Source: Lingula anatina (taxonomy: Eukaryota > Brachiopoda > Lingulata > Lingulida > Lingulidae). Taken from it: DNA of 64,000 nucleotides. A program made the position numbers and the translations under genes. Shown here one piece after another: positions 47,585-59,644 of this stretch (positions are counted from its first letter, which is position 1; every line of letters begins with the position of its first letter). The stretch lies in the NCBI RefSeq assembly GCF_001039355.2, contig NW_019775114.1:342225-406224 (forward strand). The letters are read 5' to 3'. Below the pieces are notes generated by a model, which was given only the letters and a program-made list of their open reading frames with translations, did no database searches and was not told the origin of the DNA.

Positions 47585-47764
47585 GTAGCTGAGAAGACTG
47601 GGGGTAGATGGTGAACGTGTCAGATCTAGGTCGGATTACCAAACCGCAATCTACTGGTCCCGTCTCGCCTGGTGGGCCAAAACACGCCATTCCAAATCCG
47701 GTGCAAGGCTAACTGTCTGAAAATCAATATCTAAGGATCATATTTCAATACCAACCTGATAGAG
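47585..47764. promoter_or_regulatory. Probable bidirectional promoter, J-protein genes / chimaerin, copy 1
   Basis: Inferred. Minus-strand donors (CTACAG|GTCAGT, ACACAT|GTAAGT at 47570-47590) point left to the J-protein exons, and the plus-strand chimaerin 5'UTR exon ends with AAG|GTAAGT after 48027. Transcription must start on both strands in the short segment between. The same arrangement exists at about 54360-54540 in copy 2. No TATA box recognised. Confidence 0.4.
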
Positions 47765-47968
47765 ATGAACCCAAATGGATGGCTTTGGCACAGCAGAAGT
47801 ATTTTCTGGAGACGGGGCAGGGATTGCATAAAGTACCGTGACACCCTCAAGGTCGTTGTGATGGCGGCGCAACTGACGCAATTTTTGGGATCGAGGCTTG
47901 GCGGAAAATTGGGTTCGAGACTAGCAGGAAGTGGGGTTGGAGAGTATTCTCAGCCATCTTCATCCTGA
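47765..47968 (+). other. Upstream ORF in the chimaerin 5' exon, copy 1
   Basis: A 67-codon ATG-started frame with an inner ATG at 47861 ([15 protein letters not shown]...), ending TGA at 47966-47968, inside the inferred 5'UTR exon that splices at 48027|48028. Open in both duplication copies (54540-54743 in copy 2) with about seven substitutions. It could act as a translational uORF; coding function unproven. Confidence 0.35.
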
Positions 47969-48368
47969 TTGATTTGTTCCCTGTGCATTTTCAGTTTTAA
48001 TTTTGCAGGGGATGTCATAAACGTAAGGTAAGTGAAGTAAAGACGAAAAACAAGGCTTACTTGATATTTTTTATGTTTCTTGGAGGTATTTTCTTTCTTA
48101 AAGTACGTATTCATAAGTCAATGTATTGTCTAAAATAAGAAACAGACTCAGTTTATCAATAATGTCATACTGTCATTAATGATAACATTCACCATAAAGA
48201 ACAATGCCATTGTTACTTCCTTTGGTATGCATTATGTTACTTTGGTCTCATGAAAGAAGGGTGATAATTAAAACTGAATTTAATGCCGTTCTCTTAATAG
48301 AGCGCCCAATATTAAGTTCAAGTAATATTGTCAAATTAGAGCTTTGTAATAGGACATAACAAGCCTTA

Positions 48369-48914
48369 GAGCGCATTCTCAACGAATTAAGCCAGGCTTT
48401 ACAAAGCCGGTGACCTAAAAATGGCGGACGTACATGAAAGAAAAACCGCCTAATCTTTTAATAGTCTCTCCGCCTCTCACACGCCTCCCCACACGTCGTC
48501 CCTGCGGGGTACAGTAATTAAATCTCGGCTCCGAACATTAATATTTCCGTGAATATCTCTGGTGATATTATCTCCGTAGATAGTCGATTCATTGCTGCTC
48601 TACGGGCCAAATTATTCCTTTTTCGTCTCTGTTTTCAAACATAATAGAACAGAAGAGCTTTTTTCCTTCGATCGCCTTCAGCCGCCATGCTTTCTTCACC
48701 ACGAGTTTAACTGATGAGCATGCGCACTTAATATTTCTCAGGTAGCTTCCGCATGGCGAACGGAGCCGAGATTTAATTACTGTACCCCGCAGGGACGACG
48801 TGTGGGGAGGCGGAGAGACTATTAAAAGATTAGGCGGTTTTTCTTTCATGTACGTCCGCCATTTTTAGGTCACCGGCTTTGTAAAGCCTGGCTTAATTCG
48901 TTGAGAATGCGCTC
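48369..48914. mobile_element. 546-bp foldback element with TTA target duplication
   Basis: Terminal inverted repeats 48369-48533 and 48761-48914 are identical as far as I can compare, apart from one 11-base indel, starting GAGCGCATTCTCAACGAATT. TTA flanks both ends (48366-48368, 48915-48917). The empty site with a single TTA is at 55486-55488 in the other duplication copy. The 227-bp middle has no ORF. A fragment of the same family lies in the LINE remnant at 31985-32067. Confidence 0.92.
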
Positions 48915-49260
48915 TTATACACGCTTGTTAACATTGAATATCATCAGCAATTTCAACATGTACCGTTAATTTTATGCATGTGGTTACTGTCACCAGTGTG
49001 TTTCTGACTTAATGCTATTAGTATCAATGCATTTTCCGTATCCATTTTGATTAATAAATAGAAGGAAATAATTTAGATTATCACAGACATAATAGGGCTG
49101 CCTATTATCTCTTCATGAAATAGTGCTCAGTTAGTCTGCGGATCATCTGTTCTGAAAGTGACCTTAGTCCCCACTGACTTATGTATCCAACAATGTCAAT
49201 GAAAAATCTCTGCCATAATCTCTGAGTTTTATTTCATCTGTCTTTCTTGTTCTCTTTTAG

Positions 49261-49377
49261 AAACTTCCAGGAATTTTGTGAAACTTTCCAGATGGTCACC
49301 TTGAATTAGCCAGCAGCTGGGCTGTGTGGTGACCTCTTCTCACTGTATCTCCTGTTAATTTGTGGTCATCAAGATGG
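49261..49377 (+). CDS. CHN: Chimaerin exon with start codon, copy 1
   Basis: Acceptor CTCTTTTAG; mainly 5'UTR, then ATGG|GTAAGT with ATG at 49374. The following 33-nt exon 49858-49890 ([10 protein letters not shown]) is phase 1-1. Confidence 0.75.
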
Positions 49378-52300
49378 GTAAGTACACCCCTCACCCACCC
49401 CCACCACACCCCTTGAGACAAGACCTCTATAATAACCCAGTGCTGCAGTAAGGCTGGGATGTTGACACATGTGCTGAACTAGTGATTTGATTGAAAGACT
49501 GGACTTGCTGAAAAATACAGTCAGTAGTAAATATGTGATTAGTTTATAAAGAAACACAGATTTCTCTATATTGAAATTGACAGCTTCTGTCTAAGGCTCT
49601 GTTGACAACCAAGTTGTTCCACAGACTAACAGATCCGGGGATTAAATATGGCATGCATTTGACAATGGACTCCCTGCCTCCCATGTCTGCCGTCCCTGCA
49701 AGGGCAGAACAATTAAGTATTGGCACGCTTTCAAGAGGGTTGCGCCATATTTGATCCACGGATCTGTTAGTTCTCGAATTAACTTGTTCTGAACAGGTCC
49801 TTCAAAAAGTTGGGTATTTTAACATTTGATATTAAGTCCTTTTATTTATCGTTTCAGGTGAGGAGAGGCTGCCAGTGTGGAAGTCCTACTGTAAGTGTTC
49901 TCTCCATTACTAGTACTTGATTATAATGTGGATAGTTTGACCAGTGTTAAAGTTCTACTGTAAATGTTCTCTCTCCTATGCTAGTACGTGATTATATGGT
50001 TAGCTTGACTCAGACCCAGTTTTGGGCATATTAGATTCTTATCAGTGGTAGAGCTCTAATTATTAAAACAGTAACTGATGACTTTTAATCCAAAGTTTTN
50101 TAGGCTATAGTGAAGAGGTTAGTGTCAAGTTATCTCTGAAGCTCAGGGTGGTTAGTAGGGCCTAATCTTATCTACGCAACGTTCAAAACCCGTAGAAAGC
50201 GTTAGAGGCGATTGTGTTAGAGAAGATCTGCTTCAGCACAACCAAAGACGTGGACTTTCTTCTTTGAGGAGAAGGGGGGGAGGGGGGGTTGGACGACTGT
50301 TCGCAGAGCGTCCACCTTTGCTTCTGTAATCAATTGGGAAATGTTAAAATCAAATCTTGTCGATTTTAATGAATGGGATTAGGAACTAACCATGACCATG
50401 GTGTTGGAACTCCTTGCCATGACTGCCCCGTGTCTATACTCAAGTCTGTATGGTATAGTCAGGCTGTATATACAATTGTGATAGGAATCACTGCCTTCCC
50501 TCACACGTTACTGTCAGTATCAAGTCTTCAGTAATGACAATACGAACGTTCATGTCCTGTCTTGAAAAAAAAAAAAACCTAGCGGCAAAATTTTATATTC
50601 GGTTCAGCTAATTGTCTTGTTTTTATTTCAGATTTTGTTTAATATCGTACACATTTTAGGAAGTGACTTCTCTCCATCCAAATTGTTTACACAGAGAAAT
50701 GATTGCTTGTCACGAGACGTTCAACCTTCATTAAAAAAAAAACAAAAAAAAAACTCCCAATATGCAGGGATAAGGCTAACATTTAGTGTACAAGTCTTGG
50801 GTTCAGACCTAAGCACCCCCCTCCTCCCTGTAGTTTTTACTGCATATCTAAACGATCTCAAAAATAACACTCGGCTCCCAGAAAGTTGAAAACCAGCCAA
50901 CAGTCGGAAAAATCACATCCCTGCACACACTGTTTGATAATCTCTGAAGCCTGCCCCTCTCCTCTTTCACTTAGTGTAGATAAGCAATTACAAAATAAAC
51001 AAGCAAATGCTGAACAAAACCTCAACCTCTCAAACAGACTATTTAAAGAAAACTGAATTTTCAAACTATTGAAAGTTGAACTGCCTGTAGTGCGAACACA
51101 GTGAATGAATTTCTTGTTATGTGTAAATTAATGTATGAATAAATCAGTGAGAGAAATGGAAGGCATTTTTGAAATTTTATTAAATTAATTTAAAATACTG
51201 CCAATATCACTACAACACACTGGATCATCCATAAACAAGTCCCATCTGTTTGGAGGCTTTTGAACTACAAGAAAATCAGCCAGGTATATGGAACAGGGCA
51301 CGGGGTTATTCCTTGACTTTTCTTTTCCGTACATCACCGATATTTACATATTTAATATCTTTCCCCACTTTTGTGTTACGCAAATCATGGACACTTATAT
51401 ATTTGTTCGGGTCCATAGACTTGGCTACCACCATTCGGAGTGTCATGGTTGCACAGATTAGAAATAACATAAAACAGAGTGAGAAGAAAGGCAAAGCTAG
51501 CTGGTTTATACTATCCTCTACTTGTTGCTTTCTACTGAATTTAAATTTTTCATCATATCTCACATGACCATTTTGAGTCTTTTTGCGTTTGTTTTGAATT
51601 CTTCTCCAGAGTTCATCATAATCTATATCATGTGGTTCGTAGTACTGATGCCCGTAACGCTTGAAGTTGTTACCAGAAGGTCGATACGCTGTTCTGTATC
51701 TTGAGTTGGAATTATGTGGGTCGTTGTTTGACCTTGACCTTTGACTGTGCCCAGTCCACCAATCAGGCCCAGTTTGACTAGAGGGCCTGCTCCCTGCCTG
51801 TGTTCTATAGTAAGGTCTAGCTGTGGCTGTATACAGTCTCAGGGTCTTGTCATACTCCTGTCTCTGCAGAGGACTCCCGATCACCTCATACGCAGCGCTA
51901 ATCTCAGTAAATTTCTCCTGGGCGTTAGGGGATTTATTCAAATCTGGATGATATATTTTGGACAGTTTGAAGTAGGCAGCTTTGACCTGGTCGGGGGTGG
52001 CGTCTCTGGGGACGCCGAGGGTGGAGTAGTGATCCTTCCCACACCTCGGCACGCCTAGAGACAGAGAACGCCATGGAGGACAACTCCAGACTCCACTCAC
52101 AAATGTCTTCCATTTCATTTGTAACAGTTTGGAGCTGGCTATCTGTCCACACTGACACTGTATAGCCATGTCCAGGACAACTATTTACTATGTCAAATAT
52201 TTCTCCAGTGTCAATGTGATTCATACACATCATCCCTTCACACTCCTGGACAGTGATGAAGATACTAACACTGCTTTGAGCCACAGAAAGGAGGTGCTCT

Positions 52301-54126
52301 GTTATCTTCTTACCATTCTTCTCCTGGGACCCTGCCTTAATATAGTGACCTGTAAAGAAAATAATAAAAACACCAATGATGTGAAACAGACAAGTCAATT
52401 TTTTTAGTTATCATATCAGTGATTTAAAACAAAATGTTCTCTGGTGTTAGCAAGTATACTTCCAAATGTTAATTTCCTGACTGCAACAGCTGTACACAAT
52501 TATCTTGGGGATTTTCTAATACACGTAATTCAATTATTTAACATTTGATAATTTATAACAGAATTCAATTCAGTCTGAAGGATGAAAGTCACTTTCTTCA
52601 ATTTCTTTAAATTATTGATCTTAGCAGAATTATGGTAATGACTTGATGTTTTCAATAGGGAAAAATTATCAATCTTTGCAGTACAAAATTTTGGAATCAT
52701 TACATCTTTATTTTTTGGAAGCATTTGGGGTGCTTTTTGCTGCCACTCAATAGGAATGAATAATTTCAATAATTTAAGACCTAATAATAAATATTTATTA
52801 TAAATAATTAAATACAGTATCTGTAATATTTCTAATTCTCTCCTATTGAAAATATTGAGCAATATTTCCATATGTTACTTGAACATTATAAAGATGACAA
52901 CAGACAATGCAAGAGGCAACAGACCTCTTCAGATCTTAAAATACAGAATGACCTTGACCTAAATATGGATGACAGGTTCAACTTCCTTGGTTTTCTCTCG
53001 TCTGCGGCGAATCATGTGTTTCTCATCGTGTCTTATAATCCTTCTCTTATGTTTGGTCACGATGTGTATTTGGAATATAAGAATAAGAAAAGTGATAAAA
53101 ACCAGCACACGAACGACCACCCCCGTCTTTCTCTGCTCTTCAGCCCTCTTCTGAAAGGGATCCTGTTCCATGTTTTGCCCCCGTTTGTACTTTGTGTCAT
53201 TGGTGTGATGCCCCTCTCTCATCCTGTCATACTCCTCTCCCCCAAACTTCACCTGGTGCCAGATACGTCTGTACTCCTCATATGAGATGTCTTTACCACT
53301 TCTGTAGATAGGAGTGGGTCCCCTGGTTCTGCGCCCTCTATTGGAAGGGCCATGGAAGGTGGCGCCCCCTGCAGTTTGGTGATTTCTTGGTGAGGCCTGC
53401 TGTGATTGGCCTGGGAAAGTGCTCTGGTAGGCCAGAGTTTTATCATATTCCTTTTTCTTTATTGGGTTGCCAAGGACTTCATAAGCAGAATTGATCTCAG
53501 TGAATAATCTCTGTGCGTCCCTGGATTTATTCAAGTCTGGATGATATTTTTTAGAATTTTTATAATACGCTGCTTTCACCTGTGCTGGTGTAGCAGTTCT
53601 AGATACTCCCAGAGTTTTATAATGACATCTGGCCTGGTCGCTACCACTGAGGTGAACATGTCTCTGCTGACTGACACTGGCGCCATCTATAAATGCCCTT
53701 CCTAGCAGTAATCTTCTGTGAAGTTGAGCACTTTTACAACCAACCAAAGCCATGACTGCCACTGACAAAACCTAGTAATAATTTCTTTCTACAGCAGCCT
53801 ATATCTCTGGGACAGTCTTCACATGTCACAAAATACAAGCCATAGGACATCACCAGATTCCACACAAAACTGTTTCACTTCTGAACTGTAAACACCTGAA
53901 ATAATGAAAGAAATAAGCATGCATGACACAAGAGAGGTGTAAAAACAAACATAAAGACATAATAATTTCAATTGTTTTTTTTTTTAAGCTGAAAAATTTT
54001 AATGCATTCATAAAGATCGACTGTGTTTGGTACAATGTCTGAGCTGCTGTACTCTTCAAAGGAGATATCTCTTTGAATTTTGTAAACAGGTGTTGGGCCC
54101 TGGTTTTACCGACTCTAAAGAAAGAA

Positions 54127-54175
<49 letters not shown>

Positions 54176-57100
54176 ACAGGTTATAAGGAGGAGAGAATCT
54201 TCGACATCGACATCAATATGTTGGCTGAAATTGAAATTTATCATGAAAAATGGCAAGACTTACCATTCTCAGCCAAGCAATACATAAAAACGACATATTT
54301 ATTTGCATAAATTACCGAAACATTTCACAGAAACCAGTACTTACATGTGTACTGACCTGTAGCTGAGAAGACTGGGGGTAGATGGTGAACGTGTCAGATC
54401 TAGGTCGGATTACCAAACCGCAATCTACTGGTCCCGCCTCACTTGGTGGGCCAAAACACTCCACTCCAAATCCGGTGCAAGGCTAACTGTCTGAAAATCA
54501 ATATCTAAGGATCACATATTCAATACCAACCTGATAGAGATGAACCCAAATGGATGGCTTTGGCACAGCAGATATATTTTCTGGAGACGGGGCAGGGATT
54601 GCATAAAACACTGTGACACTCTCAAGGTCGTTGTGATGGCGGCGCAACTGACGCAATTTTGGGGATCGAGGCTTGGCGGAAGTTTGGGTTCGAGACTAGC
54701 AGGAAGTGGGATTGGAGAGTATTCTCAGCCATCTTCATCCTGATTGATTTGTTCCCTGTGCATTTTCAGTTTTAATTTTGCAGGGGATGTCATAAACGTA
54801 AGGTAAGTAAAGTAAAGACGAAAAACAAGGCTTACTTGATATTTTTTTTATGTTTCTTGGAGATATTTTCTTTCTTAAAGTACGTATTCATAAGTCAATA
54901 GTATTGTCTAAAATAAGAAACAGACTCAGTTTGTCAATAATGTCATACTGTCATTAATGATAACATTCACCATAAAGAACAACGCCATTGTTACTTCCTT
55001 TGGTATGCATCATGTTACTTTGGTTTCATGGGTGATAATTAAAAATGAAGGGTGATAATTAAAAATGAATTTAATGCCGTTCTCTTAATAGAGCGCCCAA
55101 TATTCGTATGAGATCTATATTTCACAATAAAAACATTGTGAATAACTCATAGAAATATAATATATTCTGTTTTACCACAAAAACGGCAGTTATAGCTATT
55201 ATTCTGATATCTGAGCTTTTCTTTAGACCATGTGACCTCCATTGATGGTTATACTCTGTTAAAATCTCTTAAGAGATTTTAACAAAAAACCAAACTTTTT
55301 AGAAAAAAACCGGGGACTAACTTTGAATGTAAAAATGGATTCATTAACCATTGGTGAGTATGGGAAAATTGTTGTTTACTCCAGGAAAATTCATTTTTTG
55401 GCCGAAACGAAGAGTTATTATCCCTTTAAGTTCAAGTATTGTAATATTGTCAAATTAGAGCTTTGTGATAGGAACATAACAAGCCTTATACACCCTTGTT
55501 AACATTGAATATCATCAGCAATTTCAACATGTACCGTTAATTTTATGCATGTGGTTACTGTCACCAGTGTGTTTCTGACTTAATGCTTATCCATTTTGAT
55601 TAATAAATAGAAGGAAATAATTTAGATTATCACAGACATGATAGGGCTGCCTTTTATCTCTTCATGAAATAGTGCTCAGTTAGTCTGCGGATCATCTGTT
55701 CTGAATGTGACCTTAGTCCCCACTGACTTATGTATCCAACAATGTCAATACTATGGATTGAAAAATCACTGCCATAATCTCTGAGTTTTATTTCATCTGT
55801 CTTTCTTGTTCTCTTTTAGAAACTTCCGGGAATTTTGTGAAACTCTCCAGATGGTCACCTTGAATTAGCCGGCAGCTGGGCTGTGTGGTGACCTCTTCTC
55901 ACTGTATCTCCTGTTAATTTGTGATCATCAAGATGGGTAAGTACATCCCCCCCCCCCCACCCCATCACACCCCTCAAGACAAGACAAGACCTCTGTAATA
56001 GCCCAGTGCTGCAGTAAGGCTGGGATGTAGTGATCTGATTGAAAGACTGGACTTGCTGAAAAATACTGTCAGTAGTAAATATGTGATTAGTTTATAAAGA
56101 AACACAGATTTCTCTATATTGAAATTGACAGCTTCTGTTGTAGGCTGTGTACACAACCAAGTTGATCCAGGGACTAACAGATCCGGGGATTAAATATGGC
56201 GTGCATTTGACAATGGACTCCCCGCCTGCCATGTCTGCCGTCCCTGCAGGGGCAGAACAATTAAGTCTTGGCACGCTTTCAAGTGGGTTGCGCCATATTT
56301 GATCCACGGATCTGTTAGTCCTCGAATTAACTTGTTCTGAACAGGTCCTTTAAAAAGTTGGGTATTTTAACATTTGATATTAAGTCCTTTTATTTATGGT
56401 TTCAGGTGAGGAGAGGCTGCCAGTGTGGAAGTCCTATTGTAAGTGTTCTCTCCATTACTAGTACTTGTTTATTATGTGGATAGTTTGACCAGTGTTAAAG
56501 TTCTTCTGTAAATGTTCTCTCTCCTGTGCTAGTACAGTATGTGATTATATGGTTAGTTTGACTCAGACCCAGTTTTGTGCATATTAGATTCTTATCAGTG
56601 ATAGAGCTCTAATTATTAAAACAGTAACTGATGACTTTTAATCCAAAGTTTTTCTCTCCCCCCCCCCCCCCCCCCCCCACATCAACAGATATCACCTCTC
56701 CAGTTTCAATGTTAGATGCAGAGGAAGACAAGAGAGAAAAAAGACATAATGGCCCAAATATAGGGGGCCTATATTTTTTTGTTTTTTGCCCAATTCATGC
56801 AGTTCAGTTGTAGTGAAGTCTGGCGTTATTCAGTCATGTGATGTGATCATGTGATCAGAAAACCAGCTGATTAATGAGCAGGGGATATTTGTTACATTCT
56901 ATTTTCCCACAGCACCTGAGCTGTGCTTCTTAACCATATAAAAATTTTTAGACCAGGAAGTGGAAGTCCAAAAGTTTTATAAGTATTTTTTTAAAGAACT
57001 TTCATTTCTTTTCAGTAAATATAGTTTTCACAAGCACTTCCTGATTCCTATAAGATATCCGTGACTTATAATTTGTGAGGTTTTGATTTTAAAATTCCAT

Positions 57101-59554
57101 ACACAAGATATCATGATGTAACTTGGAACAGTGGAATAACATTTCAAATTTCATTTTTACTTTGGGAACTAACAAACTTCATCACCATCACTGGGTGCCA
57201 TCCACAGAAGAAAAGTTGAATAAATTTGGTGACAGAACACAACCCTGTCGTACCCCTTTCTTTATTTGAATTCAGCTGATACTGACAGATATTTGCATGT
57301 TAGTTGCCTGAGAGTCACATAGGAAATACACAGGAAATAAAAATAAGCAAATAAAAGTAATAACACATTTTGTTTAAAGCCATGAAGTACAGTAGGTGAT
57401 TTTCTGTTTCTGACTCTCAGGAAGTGTGTGTGACAACTGATTATTTGTCATGGGTACGATACACGAAACTGTCCATGTGACACTGAATAGTCACCAAGCA
57501 AATCTGGGCTTGATTATAATTAGGTCCTAATTACTAATAACCGTCATTTCAGTTTCAACTTGTGATGATAATGAACAGGGATTTCAAGCTCTGAGTTGGA
57601 TATATTTAGTGACTTGATTAGAAATCAGAACTCATTTGTTACCTTGTGATGAAGCATGTCACTTGTGGTGGTCGTGTGATTAGAGGTATTTTCAACCTGG
57701 ATATTATCTGTGATGACATCGTAATCAGCTCAAACTACTCAACTGATGATATGAACTAATTTACTGAATTTCAATAATTAATTGTCATCATGGACCAGTG
57801 CTTCAGGAAGACTGGAATGCTGATGTACTGAAGAAGTGATTTTATTGATGAATTTGACTCGCTGAAAAACACTGACAGATCACAAAGAAAGTACTTGTGT
57901 CACAGAATTTAACTGGAGAATTATTTACTATATATGGTTTGGCTTTGTATTAGTACATGAATTCTGTTACCTAAAATTAGACTGAAAGTCTGACAACAGA
58001 GCAGCATAAAGGCATTTATCACAGAACACAGAAATTCACTGGAGAATAATTAGCTATTTTGTTGTCTCGGCATCATATATGAATTTATTGACCTTGAAGT
58101 AGTATAAGCTACTAAAAAAAGAGAGAAAAAAAAGCAGACAGACCAGACAAATCCATTGGATTTTCAGCATTTCATGAGGGAATAATTAACTTCATTGCAC
58201 AGAGAATTGAAGCACTTCACTGTAGACTGTAATGTGAACAGTGCATTGAAGAGCCCAGGATCAGTTCAAGCCATATACAGCTAATATTACAGACAATCAC
58301 ATCAAGTTTATTGCACAACAGTTTGGCAGTTCATCTGAAAGAAGATATTTTGAGGCAACAGACTGATATATATATATATTTCACTGCAACAGTCCAAAAC
58401 CTCCCTAGTCTTGGTACATATCAGGAGAAGATGAGGGGTGACCCCGTTCTGTCTGTTAGTCAGTGTCTCCTGTCAGCTGTGTCACCAGTGTCAGATGTCA
58501 CTCTAATGTCTCCTGTGTCTCTTATTTCAGTATATCAACTGCAGCAGCAAGCTCCACAGCCAGTATGTGTGGCATGCCAGAGGCAGGTGGGTGAAGTATT
58601 ATTCTATAGTCAAGTTATTCCTATATTTATTTATTAACTTATTTTTGTTGATTAAACTTCAACTGTTGAGAGTAAAAATATGGTAAATATCAATTTTAGC
58701 CTTCCCGTGGCCTTCCTTTTATATATAGAAAAATTGTTATTCCAGTCTTGTATATACTTATATTTCAATAGAAATCAATTAAATTAGTTTTTATTATACG
58801 TGTGATATAAGATGCATGTTAAGCATATTAGAGAGGGATTTTTTAAAAAAATATTTTATTTGGGGCAAGGGTAGAGGGAATGAATTTTAAAGAAATTCTG
58901 AATTGGTTAATTTACTATAACTGCCTTTTGCTGTACACTAGCGCCAGTTTTGCTGTCCACAGTGGCACTGAAATCTTACCATTATAAACCTGTGTACATG
59001 TGCATGTAGCTGTTACCGTCACTCAGTTTGAACTGAAAACACAGAGGTTGCCATGGTAACATGATTGAAAACAATGATGTTGTCCAGATCTTTAGTGGGC
59101 AGGGTCTTGTTTTGGTCTCCTTAATGTGTTTACCAAGTTAGAGATTACTATTTTAGGGTTAGAGTTTCAGAATTTTTTTTACCATATTTTGGCAGTGTTC
59201 TTTACAGGATTGATTTAGATATGAAACCAGGAAGCTAACATCAAACGATGAAATGAACCCTTAAAAGGAGCTGCCACAGTGCCTGAGACTTAAGAAATCC
59301 CCAATTTTAAAAGAATAATGAATTTATCCATTGGTGATGTCATGTACTTCCAGTCTGACTTGGTCTGTACACAACTAAAAAGGAAAGATAGAACACATAA
59401 ACTTGGAAGTAAAACTGGGTCAGGGAAAATTTCTGGCTCATATTTGACCTCATGGAATAGGAAGTTCTGTAGTCATTTATCACCTGTGCTTTCTTTTACC
59501 TGACTTCTTAGTTGTCCTGTGGTAGAAGGAACAAAGCTGTGTTTTCACTGAAAA

Positions 59555-59644
<90 letters not shown>

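Larger units (their letters stand above)
43441..50099. repeat. 6.6-kb segmental duplication, copy 1
   Basis: Pairs with 50170-56650 in direct orientation at roughly 95-97 percent identity outside insertions. Contains J-protein genes A1 and B1 and chimaerin exons 1-3. It ends at the N at 50100, just where copy 2 continues TTTTTCTCTC into a poly-C tract. Copy-specific insertion: a foldback element at 48369. Confidence 0.9.
50170..56650. repeat. 6.5-kb segmental duplication, copy 2
   Basis: Second copy, with genes A2 and B2 and chimaerin exons 1'-3'. Differences from copy 1: about 325 bp of MITE family 3 at 55105, an expanded GA run at 54128, a shorter poly-A at about 50733, and no foldback at 55486. 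The 70 bases between the N and its start (50101-50169) do not match the sequence left of copy 1. Confidence 0.9.

Noticed and set aside
51934-52398. 154-codon frame overlapping the start of J-protein A2
   Set aside because: The equivalent frame in copy 1 has a stop, and it overlaps the A2 coding frame; the A frame has the J domain.
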